Source: Pseudomonas sp. 31-12 (lineage in GTDB: Bacteria > Pseudomonadota > Gammaproteobacteria > Pseudomonadales > Pseudomonadaceae). Taken from it: 64,000 nt of DNA. Position numbers and translations under genes: made by a program. How positions within the stretch are numbered: the first letter of the stretch is position 1; the number at the start of each line of letters is the position of its first letter. Where the stretch lies: positions 1,426,001-1,490,000 of the forward strand of contig NZ_CP029482.1 of NCBI RefSeq assembly GCF_003151075.1, read 5' to 3'. This document shows, one piece after another, positions 1 through 9,317 of this stretch. The notes beneath the pieces were generated by a model. That model had not been told where the DNA came from. It searched no databases and saw only the letters and a program-made list of their open reading frames with translations.

Positions 1-32
1 GAAACGTTGGTGAACTGGACTGCAAGCGTCAT
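1..32 (-). CDS. ABC transporter ATP-binding protein, first codons only (YdcT/PotA-like)
   Basis: Reading the minus strand, an ATG at 32-30 opens a frame that runs off the left edge and reads MTLAVQFTNVS. That resembles the beta-strand before the Walker A region in PotA/YdcT-type ATPases. A GGAGC motif lies about nine bases upstream. The gene follows the binding-protein gene on the same strand after about 250 bases, as ydcT follows ydcS in the E. coli ydcSTUV-ydcW operon. Only ten full codons are visible, so identity rests mostly on context. Confidence 0.55.
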   Translation of the reverse strand, partial: MTLAVQFTNV

Positions 33-281
33 GGTGCGGTGCTCCGAAAAGGCGAGGGCGTCACAGCGGCCCTGCCAGGACATCTGGAAAATCTGAATCG
101 TTGCGGTGTACGCGACCTGCTTTTAGCTCCCTCCCTCTCCCTCCGGGAGAGGGCGGGGGGTGAGGGCCGCGGTGTCGGTCATTCCCAGGAATCGAGGCGG
201 AGTCAAAAACCACCCCTCAACCCAGCCCTCTCCCCACAGGGGAGAGGGGGAAAGGGAGCCGACCGTGTCGCTCTTGAGAAC
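33..281. repeat. Intergenic region with two GC-rich hairpins of a paired repeat
   Basis: No gene is seen here. Two perfect local hairpins are present: 133-153 (CCCTCTCCC / GGGAGAGGG) and 226-248 (CCCTCTCCCC / GGGGAGAGGG). They lie in opposite orientation as halves of a paired repeat whose relatives recur at 13696-13856. The element lies between the binding-protein gene and the ATPase gene, where a stem could reduce read-through after the highly expressed binding protein. That role is inferred. Confidence 0.6.
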
Positions 282-1433
282 TCAGCGACCGCCCATAATC
301 GCGATGTAGTCCTGGGTCCAGCGGCTGTACGGCACGAACTTGCCCCCTTCAGCCTGCGGGGTTTTCCAGAAGGCCAAGTTGTCGAACTGAGCGTAACCAT
401 TGGACGCACACCCCTCGGCACCCAGTAGCTCGCTGGCCTTGCAGCCTTCAGGCACTGCTGGCAATGCGCCGAACCAGGCTGATACGTCGCCTTGCACTTT
501 CGGTTGCAGCGAATGGTCCATCCACTTGTAGGCGCAGTTCGGGTGCTTGGCGTCGGCGTGCATCATGGTGGTGTCCACCCAGCCCGTAGCACCTTCTTTC
601 GGGATGACCGAGGCAACCGGCTGCTTGTCTGCCACGAGACCGTTGACCATATAGCCCCAGGTGCTGGAGGCCACGACACCTTCGTTTTTGACGTCGCTCA
701 TCTGCACGGTCGCGTCATGCCAGTAGCGGTGGATCAAGGGCTGCTGCTTGCGAAGCAGGTCCAGTGCCGCTTTGTATTGCGCTTCGTTGAGCTGGTACGG
801 GTCGTTGATCCCCAGTTCCGGCTGTTTCGCTTTGAGATAGAGCGCCGCATCGGCGATGTAGATCGGGCCGTCGTACGCCTGGACCCGGCCCTTGTTGGAC
901 TTGCCGTCCGGCAGGGTCTGCTCTTCAAACACTACGCTCCAGCTGTCCGGGGCGGTCTTGAAGACATTGGTGTTGTACATCAGGACGTTCGGGCCCCACT
1001 GGTACGGAGTGCCGAAGGTTTGGTTATTGACGACGTACCACGGGCCATCCTTGAGACGAGGGTCGATGTTCTTCCAGTTCGGGATCAGCGCGGTGTTGAT
1101 CGGCTGCACACGCTTGCCGGCGATCAACCGCAACGAGGCATCGCCCGACGCGGTCACCAAGTCGTAACCGCCCTTGGACATCAGGCTGACCATCTCATCG
1201 GAAGTCGCCGCAGTCTTCACATTGACCTTGCAGCCGGTTTCCTTCTCGAAACCGGTGACCCAGTCGTAAGCCTTGTCGCTTTCGCCACGTTCGATGTAGC
1301 CGGGCCACGCCACGATATCCAACTGACCCTCGCCGGCGCCGACGGCTTTCAGCGGTTCGGCGGCCTGGAGGCTGGCGCTGGCCAGCAGCGCCGTGGTGAT
1401 TGCACTAAGCAGTGCGGTCTTATGCACGAACAT
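282..1433 (-). CDS. ydcS: Polyamine-family ABC transporter periplasmic binding protein (YdcS-like)
   Basis: A 383-residue solute-binding protein of the PotD/YdcS family. The ATG at 1433 is preferred over an upstream in-frame start because it is preceded by AAGAGGG and opens a typical Sec signal peptide (about residues 1-24, ending LQA). The mature part carries DIVAWPGYIERG and SYDLVTASGDAS-type segments found in spermidine/putrescine-binding proteins. Downstream on the same strand the ATPase gene begins; upstream lies an aldehyde dehydrogenase matching PatD/YdcW. The gene set mirrors E. coli ydcSTUVW, pointing to uptake of putrescine or a related amine. The exact ligand cannot be read from sequence. 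Confidence 0.85.
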   Translation of the reverse strand: MFVHKTALLSAITTALLASASLQAAEPLKAVGAGEGQLDIVAWPGYIERGESDKAYDWVTGFEKETGCKVNVKTAATSDEMVSLMSKGGYDLVTASGDASLRLIAGKRVQPINTALIPNWKNIDPRLKDGPWYVVNNQTFGTPYQWGPNVLMYNTNVFKTAPDSWSVVFEEQTLPDGKSNKGRVQAYDGPIYIADAALYLKAKQPELGINDPYQLNEAQYKAALDLLRKQQPLIHRYWHDATVQMSDVKNEGVVASSTWGYMVNGLVADKQPVASVIPKEGATGWVDTTMMHADAKHPNCAYKWMDHSLQPKVQGDVSAWFGALPAVPEGCKASELLGAEGCASNGYAQFDNLAFWKTPQAEGGKFVPYSRWTQDYIAIMGGR

Positions 1434-1515
1434 GGGGGTTCCCTCTTCTTTAATTATGGTCGGGGCAGGTGTGAACGTGGTGAAGCATGCCGTGAGCGGC
1501 TTGTTATTAGCGTAG

Positions 1516-3003
1516 TCAGAGATGCTGGCCGTGGCGGGCCATGATGTGCCGCACCACGCTGTAGTCCTGAAGCGAATCGCTGGATAAGTCTTTGCCATAG
1601 CCCGAACGCTTGAGGCCGCCGTGGGGCATTTCGCTGACCAACATGAAATGGCTGTTGATCCAGGTGCAGCCGTACTGCAAGCGCGCCGCGACCTGCATAG
1701 CCTTGTCCAGGTTCTGGGTCCAGACTGAGGAGGCGAGTCCGTATTCCGAATCGTTGGCCCAGTCCACCGCTTGTTCGAGTTGATCGAAACGGGTCACGGT
1801 GACCACCGGCCCGAACACTTCGCGCTGGACGATTTCATCGCTCTGTTTGCAACCGGCCAGCAGGGTGGGCTGGTAATAGAAGCCAGCGCCTGAATGCACT
1901 GCCGCGCCCGTCACCCGCTCGATGTGCGGCTGGCCGAGGGCGCGTTCGACGAAACTGGCCACGCGGTCGCGCTGGCGAGTGCTGATCAGCGGGCCGATCT
2001 CGTTGTCGGCGTCGCGTTTACCGGCAAAGCGCAGGCTGCTGACCGCCGCACCGAGTTCCGCCACCAATCGATCATGAATCCCGGCCTGTGCGTAAATCCG
2101 GCAAGCCGCGGTGCAATCCTGGCCAGCGTTGTAATAACCGTAGGTGCGCACGCCTTCGACCACGGCCTGAATATCCGCATCGTTGCAGACGATCACCGGC
2201 GCTTTACCGCCGAGCTCAAGGTGCGTGCGTTTCAGGGTTTTTGCCGCGGCCTGGAGGATTTTTTGCCCGGTGACGATATCGCCGGTCAGCGACACCATGC
2301 GCACTTTGGGATGACTGACCAAGTGGCTGCCGACGCCTTCACCACCGCCGCAGACGATATTGATTACGCCGCGCGGCAGGATCTCTGCCAGCGTGGGCGC
2401 CAGGGCCAGAATCGACAGCGGCGTGTGTTCGGACGGCTTGAACACCAGCGTGTTGCCGGCGGCGAGGGCCGGGGCAATTTTCCACGCGGCCATCATGATC
2501 GGGTAATTCCACGGCGCAATCGAGACGACCACGCCAATCGGATCGCGACGGACCATGCTGGTGTAGCCCGGTAGGTATTCGCCGCTGAGCTGGCCAGTCT
2601 GGCAACGCACGGCACCGGCGAAGAAGCGGAACACATCGACCGTCGCGCTCAAGTCATCCTGGCGAGCCAGGTGCAACGGCTTGCCGCAGTTCAGGGATTC
2701 GAGGCGGGCGAGGAGGTCGGCTTGTTTTTCGATGGCGTTGGCGATGTCCAGCAACAGGTTCGAACGTTGCTGCGGCGTGGTCCGCGACCAACCGGCGAAG
2801 GCGCGGTGGGCGGCGAGGATGGCCGCTTCGACTTGCTCGGTGCTGGCTTCGGCGATGTGGGTCAGCACTTCCCCGGTGGCCGGGTTGAGGATCGGTTCGA
2901 CAAACCCCTGGCCCGCGACCAATTCGCCATCGATCAACAACGCGGTGAACAACGGGGTCTGCGCGCCAGCCATTTTTCGGGTTCTCTTTTCTTGTGTGGC
3001 CAT
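1516..3003 (-). CDS. patD: Gamma-aminobutyraldehyde dehydrogenase-like ALDH (PatD/YdcW)
   Basis: A 495-residue NAD(P)-dependent aldehyde dehydrogenase. The catalytic glutamate lies in LELGGKAP (about E263) and the nucleophile in GQDCTAACR (about C297). The Rossmann and catalytic domains have normal length. The family oxidises 4-aminobutanal to GABA in the putrescine transaminase pathway, and the neighbouring ydcS-like gene fits that role. The ATG at 3003 is preceded by GGGAGC; an internal ATG at 2973 would give 485 residues, nearer to E. coli PatD, so the start is not settled. A betaine- or other omega-amino aldehyde dehydrogenase is the main alternative. Confidence 0.8.
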   Translation of the reverse strand: MATQEKRTRKMAGAQTPLFTALLIDGELVAGQGFVEPILNPATGEVLTHIAEASTEQVEAAILAAHRAFAGWSRTTPQQRSNLLLDIANAIEKQADLLARLESLNCGKPLHLARQDDLSATVDVFRFFAGAVRCQTGQLSGEYLPGYTSMVRRDPIGVVVSIAPWNYPIMMAAWKIAPALAAGNTLVFKPSEHTPLSILALAPTLAEILPRGVINIVCGGGEGVGSHLVSHPKVRMVSLTGDIVTGQKILQAAAKTLKRTHLELGGKAPVIVCNDADIQAVVEGVRTYGYYNAGQDCTAACRIYAQAGIHDRLVAELGAAVSSLRFAGKRDADNEIGPLISTRQRDRVASFVERALGQPHIERVTGAAVHSGAGFYYQPTLLAGCKQSDEIVQREVFGPVVTVTRFDQLEQAVDWANDSEYGLASSVWTQNLDKAMQVAARLQYGCTWINSHFMLVSEMPHGGLKRSGYGKDLSSDSLQDYSVVRHIMARHGQHL

Positions 3004-3104
3004 GCTGCTCCCAGTGACTGGGGCCCCGGCCGTCTTATTGATTCTGCAAGACTAGTGCGCGGGCCCGAGGTCGACAAATTCTAAATACTGAAGGTGGCGT
3101 TCGA

Positions 3105-4019
3105 TTAAATAGATGGCTTGCGCCCGCCGTGGGGTTGCTCCCGAGCGACAGTTAAAAACGGATCAACCAACGCCGGGCGCGCGGTGCCACGGCGCCAGGC
3201 GAGGCCAACGTCAAGAGTCTGGCTCAGGTCGGCAATCGGCCGCGCTTCAATGATGTCGCCCTCCAGTGACCACGGACGGTAGGTCATGTCGGGCTGGATC
3301 GACACGCCTAAACCGGCGGCCACCAGGCTTCGCACGGCTTCCGTCGAGGCCGTTCTCAGGGTGATTCGTGGTTGCAAAGAGGCCGCCGACCACATGCGCT
3401 GGGCGTTGCGGTCCATTTCGTCGACGTTGAGCTGAATCAGCGGCTCGCGGGCCACATCGGCGAGGTTGATGCTGTCGTGTTCCAGCAGCGGATGCTGGGC
3501 CGGCAACCACAGGCGATGGGGCGAGTGAGTCAGCACTTCGGTTTGCAAGGCGTGGCGGTCTTCGAGGTTGGAGAGGATCAACACGCCGACATCGATCTCG
3601 CCGCTGACCAGCAAATGTTCGATATACGGGCGCTCGTCCTCCATCACCCGGATCTCGACGTTGGGGTAGGCGCGCTGGAAACGAGTGAGCAAATCCGCGA
3701 GGTAGTAACCAGCAACGAGGCTGGTCACGCCGATGATCAACTGCCCGGCGACCTGGTCGGTGCTGTGTTGCAGGCTGCGTTTGGCGTTGTCCACCGTAGC
3801 CAGAATCAGGTGAGCCTGACGCAGGAATTGATGGCCCTGGTGGGTCAGGCTCATGCCCTTGGCGTGCCGGTTAAACAGGCCGACGCCAATCTCCTCCTCC
3901 AGTTGCTGGATTGCCAGGGTCAATGTCGATTGGGAAATGAACGCAGTTTGCGCGGCGGCGGAGATCGAGCCGGTCTCGGCCACGGCGATGAAATGGCGGA
4001 TTTGACGCAAGGTCATCAT
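3105..4019 (-). CDS. LysR-family transcriptional regulator
   Basis: A 304-residue LysR regulator. The winged helix-turn-helix occupies about residues 3-62 (LRQIRHFIAVAETGSISAAA), followed by a periplasmic-binding-protein-like effector domain. It lies about 100 bases upstream of the aldehyde dehydrogenase gene on the same strand, so it may be cotranscribed with or control the ydc-like cluster. LysR proteins usually act on a divergent or adjacent target; the divergent neighbour is a YebE-like gene. The effector is unknown. Two consecutive ATG codons begin the frame. Confidence 0.85.
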   Translation of the reverse strand: MMTLRQIRHFIAVAETGSISAAAQTAFISQSTLTLAIQQLEEEIGVGLFNRHAKGMSLTHQGHQFLRQAHLILATVDNAKRSLQHSTDQVAGQLIIGVTSLVAGYYLADLLTRFQRAYPNVEIRVMEDERPYIEHLLVSGEIDVGVLILSNLEDRHALQTEVLTHSPHRLWLPAQHPLLEHDSINLADVAREPLIQLNVDEMDRNAQRMWSAASLQPRITLRTASTEAVRSLVAAGLGVSIQPDMTYRPWSLEGDIIEARPIADLSQTLDVGLAWRRGTARPALVDPFLTVAREQPHGGRKPSI

Positions 4020-4194
4020 GGGGAATTACCGGTGGGCGGTTTTTATAGATTCGCTTGAGTGTATATCGCTTTAATCGATGGCTCTGTTTTTCCAGGCAAC
4101 ATCCAGAAGCACTCTCGTCCCCGGTCGCCGGGCACTTTCGTTCTAGGCTGGTGGCCTTAAGTGTCCGGTTAACCCCTTTCGTGGAGGCGGCAAA

Positions 4195-4917
4195 ATGAAT
4201 ACGCGTGGATTGCTCGATCAACTACTCAAGTCCGGTCAGGACCTGATGCAGAACAAGGCCGGCGCAAATCAAAACAAGTCGTCCAGTGGTGGCTTGGGCG
4301 AATTGCTCGGTGGCAGCGGCGGTTCGGGCGGCCTCGGTGGCCTGCTCTCCGGCGCGGGCGGTGGCGCACTGGCGGCGGGCGCCATGGGCTTGTTGCTCGG
4401 TAGCAAAAAGGCCCGCAATGTTGGCGGCAAAGTCGCCATCTACGGCGGCCTCGCGGCCCTCGGCGTCATTGCCTACAAGGCTTACGGCAACTGGCAGGCC
4501 CAGCAGGGCACTGCGCCGAAGACTGAACCGCAGACACTCGATCGTCTGCCACCTGCGCAGGTCGAGTTGCATAGCCAGGCGATTCTCAAGGCGCTGGTCG
4601 CCGCAGCCAAAGCCGATGGCCACGTTGATGATCGCGAGCGCGCATTGATCGAAGGCGAATTCACCAAGCTCGACAACGATCAGGAACTGCAGCAGTGGCT
4701 GCACGCCGAACTCAGCAAGCCGCTCGACCCGACAGAAGTCGCCCGCGCGGCCAGCACCCCGGAAATGGCGGCCGAGATGTACATCGCCAGCGTGATGCTG
4801 GTGGATGAGGAGAGCTTCATGGAGAAGTCCTACCTCGATGAACTGGCGCGGCAGTTGAAGCTGGAGCCGGGGTTGAAGGCGGAGCTGGAGAAGCAGGTGC
4901 GTCAGGCTTCCCTATAA
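4195..4917 (+). CDS. DUF533 / YebE-type inner membrane protein with TerB-like domain
   Basis: A 240-residue protein. The N-terminal third is glycine-rich and holds two hydrophobic stretches (GALAAGAMGLLLGS and VAIYGGLAALGVIAYKAYG, about residues 60-105), consistent with membrane association. The C-terminal half (about 125-238) is an all-alpha TerB-like domain with AAAKADGHVDDRERALI, the usual metal-coordinating acidic region. This matches the YebE/DUF533 family, whose function is poorly defined. Upstream GTGGAGGCGG supplies the ribosome site. It is flanked downstream by a REP palindrome. Confidence 0.8.
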   Translation: MNTRGLLDQLLKSGQDLMQNKAGANQNKSSSGGLGELLGGSGGSGGLGGLLSGAGGGALAAGAMGLLLGSKKARNVGGKVAIYGGLAALGVIAYKAYGNWQAQQGTAPKTEPQTLDRLPPAQVELHSQAILKALVAAAKADGHVDDRERALIEGEFTKLDNDQELQQWLHAELSKPLDPTEVARAASTPEMAAEMYIASVMLVDEESFMEKSYLDELARQLKLEPGLKAELEKQVRQASL

Positions 4918-4931
4918 GGTTCAAGATCGCT

Positions 4932-4996
4932 TTCGCGGGCAAGCCTCGCTCCACAGGTACTGCGCTGAACTTGTAGGAGCGAGGCTTGCCCGCGAA
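4932..4996. repeat. REP inverted pair
   Basis: Arms at 4932-4952 and 4976-4996 are perfect 21-base inverted copies of TTCGCGGGCAAGCCTCGCTC... separated by 23 bases. They follow the YebE-like stop codon. This sub-variant has CCTCGCTCC in place of the CCCGCTCCC seen in most other REPs here. The rest of 4918-5210 shows no gene. Confidence 0.85.
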
Positions 4997-5210
4997 GGCG
5001 TCCCAACTCTCACCACCTCCCGATGGCCAATCTACGGCTCATTTCTTCCACCACGCCCCTGCGACTCGCCACCCGATCCAACGCAAAGCCCTCCCCAAAG
5101 GCTCTCCTGCGGTTTTCACGCACAAGGCCGAGAACTGGCAAACCCTCGTCTTATAAATGAAACACCCTCAGCTATACTCCGCAGCATTTGAACCGCCCCG
5201 AGGATTGACT

Positions 5211-6833
5211 GTGAAGAACTGGACGTTGCGCCAACGCATCTTGGCGAGCTTTGCGGTGATCATCGCCATCATGTTGCTGATGGTCATCGTCTCGTATTCG
5301 CGGCTGTTGAAGATTGAAACCAGCGAAGCCAGTGTTCGTGAGGACGCGTTGCCCGGGTTGTATTACAGCTCGATGATTCGCAGCGCCTGGGTCGACACCT
5401 ACCTTCGGACCCAGGAAATGCTCGGTTTGAAAGAGGGGCAGGGTTTCAGCGCTGAAGAAGCCGAAAGCTTCAAAAACTTCGAGGCGCGTCTGCAGGAACA
5501 GATGAAGAACTACCAGGCCACCGTCACCACGGATGAAGACAAGGTCGAATACGCGGTTTTTGAAAAACTCCATGATGATTACAACAAGGTTCTGGCCGCT
5601 GTGCTCGACCTGCACAAGCGCAATCAGGAAGCCGACGCCATCAAGATGTTCAACGAGCAACTGACCCCGGCCTGGACCGCAGGTCGCATGAAGCTCAATG
5701 ACATCATTCGCGAAAACAAAGCCGTGGCTGATCAGGACATTGCGGCCATCGATGACGCTGTGATTACCGCGAAAGTGATCATGGGCATTTCCCTGCTGGT
5801 CGCGGTATTGGCCGCCGGCCTCTGTGGTTTGCTGTTGATGCGCGCGATCATGGCGCCGATGAACCGGATTGTGCAGATCCTCGAAATCATGCGCACCGGC
5901 GACCTCAGCGGCCGTCTGAATCTGGAGCGCAAAGACGAATTCGGCGCTGTGGAAACCGGCTTCAACGACATGATGACCGAGCTCACCTCGCTCGTGTCTC
6001 AGGCCCAACGCTCCTCGGTCCAGGTCACCACGTCGGTAACCGAGATCGCCGCGACCTCCAAGCAACAACAGGCCACTGCCACCGAAACCGCGGCCACCAC
6101 CACCGAGATCGGCGCGACGTCCCGTGAAATCGCCGCCACTTCCCGTGATCTGGTGCGCACCATGACCGAAGTCTCCACCGCCGCCGATCAGGCCTCGGTC
6201 GCGGCCGGCTCCGGGCAGCAAGGCCTGGCGCGGATGGAAGAAACCATGCACTCGGTGATGGGCGCGGCGGATCTGGTCAACGCCAAACTGGCGATCCTCA
6301 ACGAGAAGGCCGGCAACATCAATCAGGTGGTGGTGACCATCGTCAAAGTCGCCGACCAGACCAATCTCTTGTCGCTGAACGCCGCCATCGAAGCCGAAAA
6401 GGCTGGCGAATACGGTCGCGGGTTTGCCGTGGTCGCCACCGAAGTGCGGCGTCTGGCGGACCAGACCGCCGTCGCTACCTACGACATCGAGCAGATGGTC
6501 CGTGAGATCCAGTCGGCGGTCTCGGCCGGGGTCATGGGCATGGACAAATTCTCCGAAGAAGTGCGCCGCGGCATGTCCGAAGTGCAGCAGGTCGGCGAGC
6601 AACTGTCGCAGATCATCCACCAGGTTCAGGCGCTGGCGCCGCGGGTGTTGATGGTCAACGAAGGCATGCAGGCGCAAGCCACCGGCGCCGAACAGATCAA
6701 CCACGCGCTGGTGCAGTTGGGCGATGCCAGCAGCCAGACCGTCGAGTCCCTGCGCCAAGCCAGTTTTGCCATTGACGAGCTGAGCCAGGTGGCCGTAGGG
6801 CTGCGGGGCGGCGTCTCGCGATTCAAAGTCTGA
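5211..6833 (+). CDS. wspA: Methyl-accepting chemotaxis receptor WspA
   Basis: The membrane receptor of the Wsp surface-sensing system, 540 residues from the GTG at 5211. GAGGA sits seven bases upstream, and this start removes an 18-residue extension lacking family similarity. TM1 is at about 10-29; a helical-bundle periplasmic domain follows to about 185; TM2 at about 188-210; then HAMP and a cytoplasmic signalling coiled coil. The hairpin tip reads QTNLLSLNAAIEAEKAGEYG, the MCP signature. It signals to the WspE kinase through the WspB/WspD adaptors and is modified by WspC and WspF, all encoded downstream. Its TGA overlaps the next ATG (TGATG), indicating translational coupling. Confidence 0.95.
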   Translation: MKNWTLRQRILASFAVIIAIMLLMVIVSYSRLLKIETSEASVREDALPGLYYSSMIRSAWVDTYLRTQEMLGLKEGQGFSAEEAESFKNFEARLQEQMKNYQATVTTDEDKVEYAVFEKLHDDYNKVLAAVLDLHKRNQEADAIKMFNEQLTPAWTAGRMKLNDIIRENKAVADQDIAAIDDAVITAKVIMGISLLVAVLAAGLCGLLLMRAIMAPMNRIVQILEIMRTGDLSGRLNLERKDEFGAVETGFNDMMTELTSLVSQAQRSSVQVTTSVTEIAATSKQQQATATETAATTTEIGATSREIAATSRDLVRTMTEVSTAADQASVAAGSGQQGLARMEETMHSVMGAADLVNAKLAILNEKAGNINQVVVTIVKVADQTNLLSLNAAIEAEKAGEYGRGFAVVATEVRRLADQTAVATYDIEQMVREIQSAVSAGVMGMDKFSEEVRRGMSEVQQVGEQLSQIIHQVQALAPRVLMVNEGMQAQATGAEQINHALVQLGDASSQTVESLRQASFAIDELSQVAVGLRGGVSRFKV

Positions 6834-7369
6834 TGAGCGAACTTGTGGTCAAACGCGGCGCGGTGGTGCCGGCAAAACACGCGTTGTTTCTGCTGTTTCG
6901 CATCGGCAACGAACGTTATGCCTTGCAGGCGCGCGAAGTGGCCGAGGTGCTGCCGCGCCTGCCGTTGAAGCCGATTGCCAAGGCACCGGACTGGGTCGCC
7001 GGGGTGTTCGCCTATCGCGGCACGGTGGTGCCGGTGATCGACCTCAGCGCGCTGACGTTTGGCGAGCCGGCGCAAGCCCGCACCAGCACGCGGTTGGTGC
7101 TGGTGCACTATTGGCCGGATGAGGAAACCCCTGCACAGTTGCTCGGACTGATTCTGGAGCAGGCCACCGACACCTTGCGCTGCAACCCGGCGGACTTTAA
7201 ACCCTATGGCCTGGACAATCGCCAGGCGCCTTACCTGGGGCCGGTCCGAGAAGATGCCCAGGGTTTGCTTCAATGGGTGCGGGTGGCCGATCTGCTCGAT
7301 GATCAGGTGCGCGCACTGCTGTTTCCTTCGCCACCGCTGGACCCGGCGCTGCTTGAGGAGCGGCCATGA
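6833..7369 (+). CDS. wspB: CheW-like adaptor WspB
   Basis: A 178-residue protein consisting of one CheW domain (LLFRIGNERYALQAREVAEVLPRLPL near the N-terminus; VAGVFAYRGTVVPVIDL in the middle). CheW domains couple receptor to kinase, here WspA to WspE. The start overlaps wspA by one base and the stop overlaps wspC by four (ATGA), so the set is tightly coupled. Order and length match wspB of other Pseudomonas. No unusual feature was seen. Confidence 0.93.
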   Translation: MSELVVKRGAVVPAKHALFLLFRIGNERYALQAREVAEVLPRLPLKPIAKAPDWVAGVFAYRGTVVPVIDLSALTFGEPAQARTSTRLVLVHYWPDEETPAQLLGLILEQATDTLRCNPADFKPYGLDNRQAPYLGPVREDAQGLLQWVRVADLLDDQVRALLFPSPPLDPALLEERP

Positions 7370-8637
7370 GCAGCGATCAGCGTTTTTTCGACTTCCTCAA
7401 GGAACGCATCGGCCTCGACGTGACGTCGGTGGGCCCGGCGATCATCGAACGCGCAGTGCGCCAGCGCAGCACCGCTTCCAGGGCGCTGACGGCCGATGAG
7501 TATTGGCACACGCTGCAAGGTTCGCGAGACGAACAGCAGGCGTTGATCGAAGCAGTCATCGTTCCCGAGACCTGGTTTTTCCGCTACCCGGAATCCTTCG
7601 CGACTTTGGCGAAACTGGCGATCCAGCGCTTGGCCGAGATCAACAACATGCGCGCGTTACGGATTCTCAGCCTGCCGTGCTCCACGGGCGAGGAGCCGTA
7701 CTCCATCGCCATGGCCTTGCTCGATGCCGGACTCAAGCCGCATCAGTTCAAGGTCGAAGGCATGGACGTCAGCCCGCTGTCGGTGGAAAAAGCCAAGCGC
7801 GCGCTGTACGGCAAGAATTCGTTTCGTGGCCAGGACATCGAGTTTCGCGAGCGGCATTTCAGTGCCGAAGAAGAGGGCTACCGCCTCGACGAGCGTGTGC
7901 TGGAACAGGTGCGTTTGCAGGTCGGCAATCTGCTCGATCCGGCATTGTTGGCCAGCGAGCCGCCTTACGATTTTGTGTTCTGCCGCAACCTGCTGATCTA
8001 TTTCGATCTGCCCACCCAGCAGCAAGTCTTCGAAGTGCTCAAACGCCTGACGCATGTCGACGGTGTGCTGTTTATCGGCCCGGCCGAAGGCAATTTGCTC
8101 GGCCGTTTCGGCATGCGCTCGATTGGCATCCCGCAGTCTTTTGCGTTCAGCCGCCAGAGCGCGCCGGCGCCCCAGCCTGTGCCGGTTTTTGTACCGGCGC
8201 CGCTGCCCGTGCGCCAACCGGTGCGCAGCGTGACACCGCCGCCCGTGCGCAATCGTCCGTTCACCACCGTCGCGCCGCTGCCCAACACGCCGAAAACGGC
8301 TATCGCGGACGCTGCCGCGCTGCTGGCGAACATTGCCGCACTGGCCAACGAAGGCAAAAGTGCCGACGCCCGCGCGGCCTGCGAAACGTATTTGCGCAGT
8401 CACGAACCGGTGGCCCAGGTGTTTTACTGGCTGGGACTGCTCAGTGATGTCGGCGGCAGAGTCCTCGAAGCCCAGGGTTTTTATCGCAAGGCGTTGTACC
8501 TCGAACCGCAACACCCCGACGTGTTGATGCACCTGGCTGCCTTGCTGCAATCCCAGGGCGACTCGGCGGGTGCCAAAAGATTGCAGGACCGCGCCGCCCG
8601 CAGCGAGCGCGCCGCCGACAGTGAGCGTAAACGATGA
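7366..8637 (+). CDS. wspC: CheR-type receptor methyltransferase WspC with TPR tail
   Basis: A 423-residue protein. The N-terminal half is a CheR methyltransferase: IPET-type WFFR segment near residue 70, SAM-binding LSLPCSTGEEPYSIAM, and DFVFCRNLLIYFD near residue 205. A proline-rich linker (about 260-305) leads to a C-terminal TPR region (about 315-410; VFYWLGLLSDVGGRVLEAQG and following). It methylates glutamates of WspA, raising signalling. CheR proteins with TPR tails are the usual WspC arrangement. It overlaps wspD by four bases. Confidence 0.93.
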   Translation: MSSDQRFFDFLKERIGLDVTSVGPAIIERAVRQRSTASRALTADEYWHTLQGSRDEQQALIEAVIVPETWFFRYPESFATLAKLAIQRLAEINNMRALRILSLPCSTGEEPYSIAMALLDAGLKPHQFKVEGMDVSPLSVEKAKRALYGKNSFRGQDIEFRERHFSAEEEGYRLDERVLEQVRLQVGNLLDPALLASEPPYDFVFCRNLLIYFDLPTQQQVFEVLKRLTHVDGVLFIGPAEGNLLGRFGMRSIGIPQSFAFSRQSAPAPQPVPVFVPAPLPVRQPVRSVTPPPVRNRPFTTVAPLPNTPKTAIADAAALLANIAALANEGKSADARAACETYLRSHEPVAQVFYWLGLLSDVGGRVLEAQGFYRKALYLEPQHPDVLMHLAALLQSQGDSAGAKRLQDRAARSERAADSERKR

Positions 8638-9317
8638 ACGCCTCCGACACCTTGAGCGTTACCCGTGAAGATGCCCAGGCCATCGATGACTGCTGGAACC
8701 GCATCGGGATCCACGGCGACAAATCCTGCCCGCTGCTGATCGAACACATTCACTGCCGCAACTGCGCGGTGTATTCAGCCGCTGCCACGCGCTTGCTCGA
8801 CCGCTACGCCTTGCAACAGGACGATCGCGAGCAGGTCTCGGTGGCGGTCGAAATCGACGTGAAAACCCGCTCGCTGCTGATGTTTCGTCTCGGCGAAGAA
8901 TGGCTGGGCCTGGCCACCCGCAGCCTGGTGGAAGTCGCGCCGCTGCAAGCGATTCACTCGTTGCCGCATCAGCGCTCCCGGGCGTTGCTCGGCGTGGCGA
9001 ACGTGCGCGGTGCGTTGGTGGCGTGCCTGTCGCTGGTGGAGTTGCTCGGTCTCGATGGCTCCGGCAACGTGGCCTCTGGCGCGCGGGTGATGCCGAGGAT
9101 GCTGATCATTGCCGCTCACGGCGGGCCAGTAGTGGTGCCGGTGGACGAAGTGGACGGGATTCACGCCATCGACGAGCGCATCCTTGAGGCCGCTTCGCAG
9201 TCCGGCACCCAGGCCAGCGCCAGATACACCCGGGGTGTGTTGCAATTCAAGGGTCGCAGCCTGCGTTGGCTGGATGAAGAACAGCTGTTGTCCGCCGTGA
9301 CCCGGAGCCTCACATGA
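8634..9317 (+). CDS. wspD: CheW-like adaptor WspD
   Basis: A 227-residue CheW-family adaptor. A 70-residue N-terminal segment with cysteines (CPLLIEHIHCRNCAVYS) precedes the CheW domain (LLMFRLGEEWLGLATRSLVE onward). A second adaptor in the operon is characteristic of Wsp; both link WspA arrays to WspE. The CPLL...HCRNC cysteine cluster might bind metal, but I do not know that this has been shown. It overlaps wspC and wspE by four bases each. Confidence 0.92.
   Translation: MNASDTLSVTREDAQAIDDCWNRIGIHGDKSCPLLIEHIHCRNCAVYSAAATRLLDRYALQQDDREQVSVAVEIDVKTRSLLMFRLGEEWLGLATRSLVEVAPLQAIHSLPHQRSRALLGVANVRGALVACLSLVELLGLDGSGNVASGARVMPRMLIIAAHGGPVVVPVDEVDGIHAIDERILEAASQSGTQASARYTRGVLQFKGRSLRWLDEEQLLSAVTRSLT

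Noticed and set aside
39..428. A 129-codon plus-strand frame over the left spacer
   Set aside because: It runs through the repeat hairpins and into the antisense of the binding protein; no ribosome site.
5172..6758. A 528-codon open frame antisense to wspA
   Set aside because: GC-rich third positions keep the complementary frame open; the plus strand has clear receptor domains and operon overlaps, while the antisense product has low-complexity H/G/D-rich sequence.
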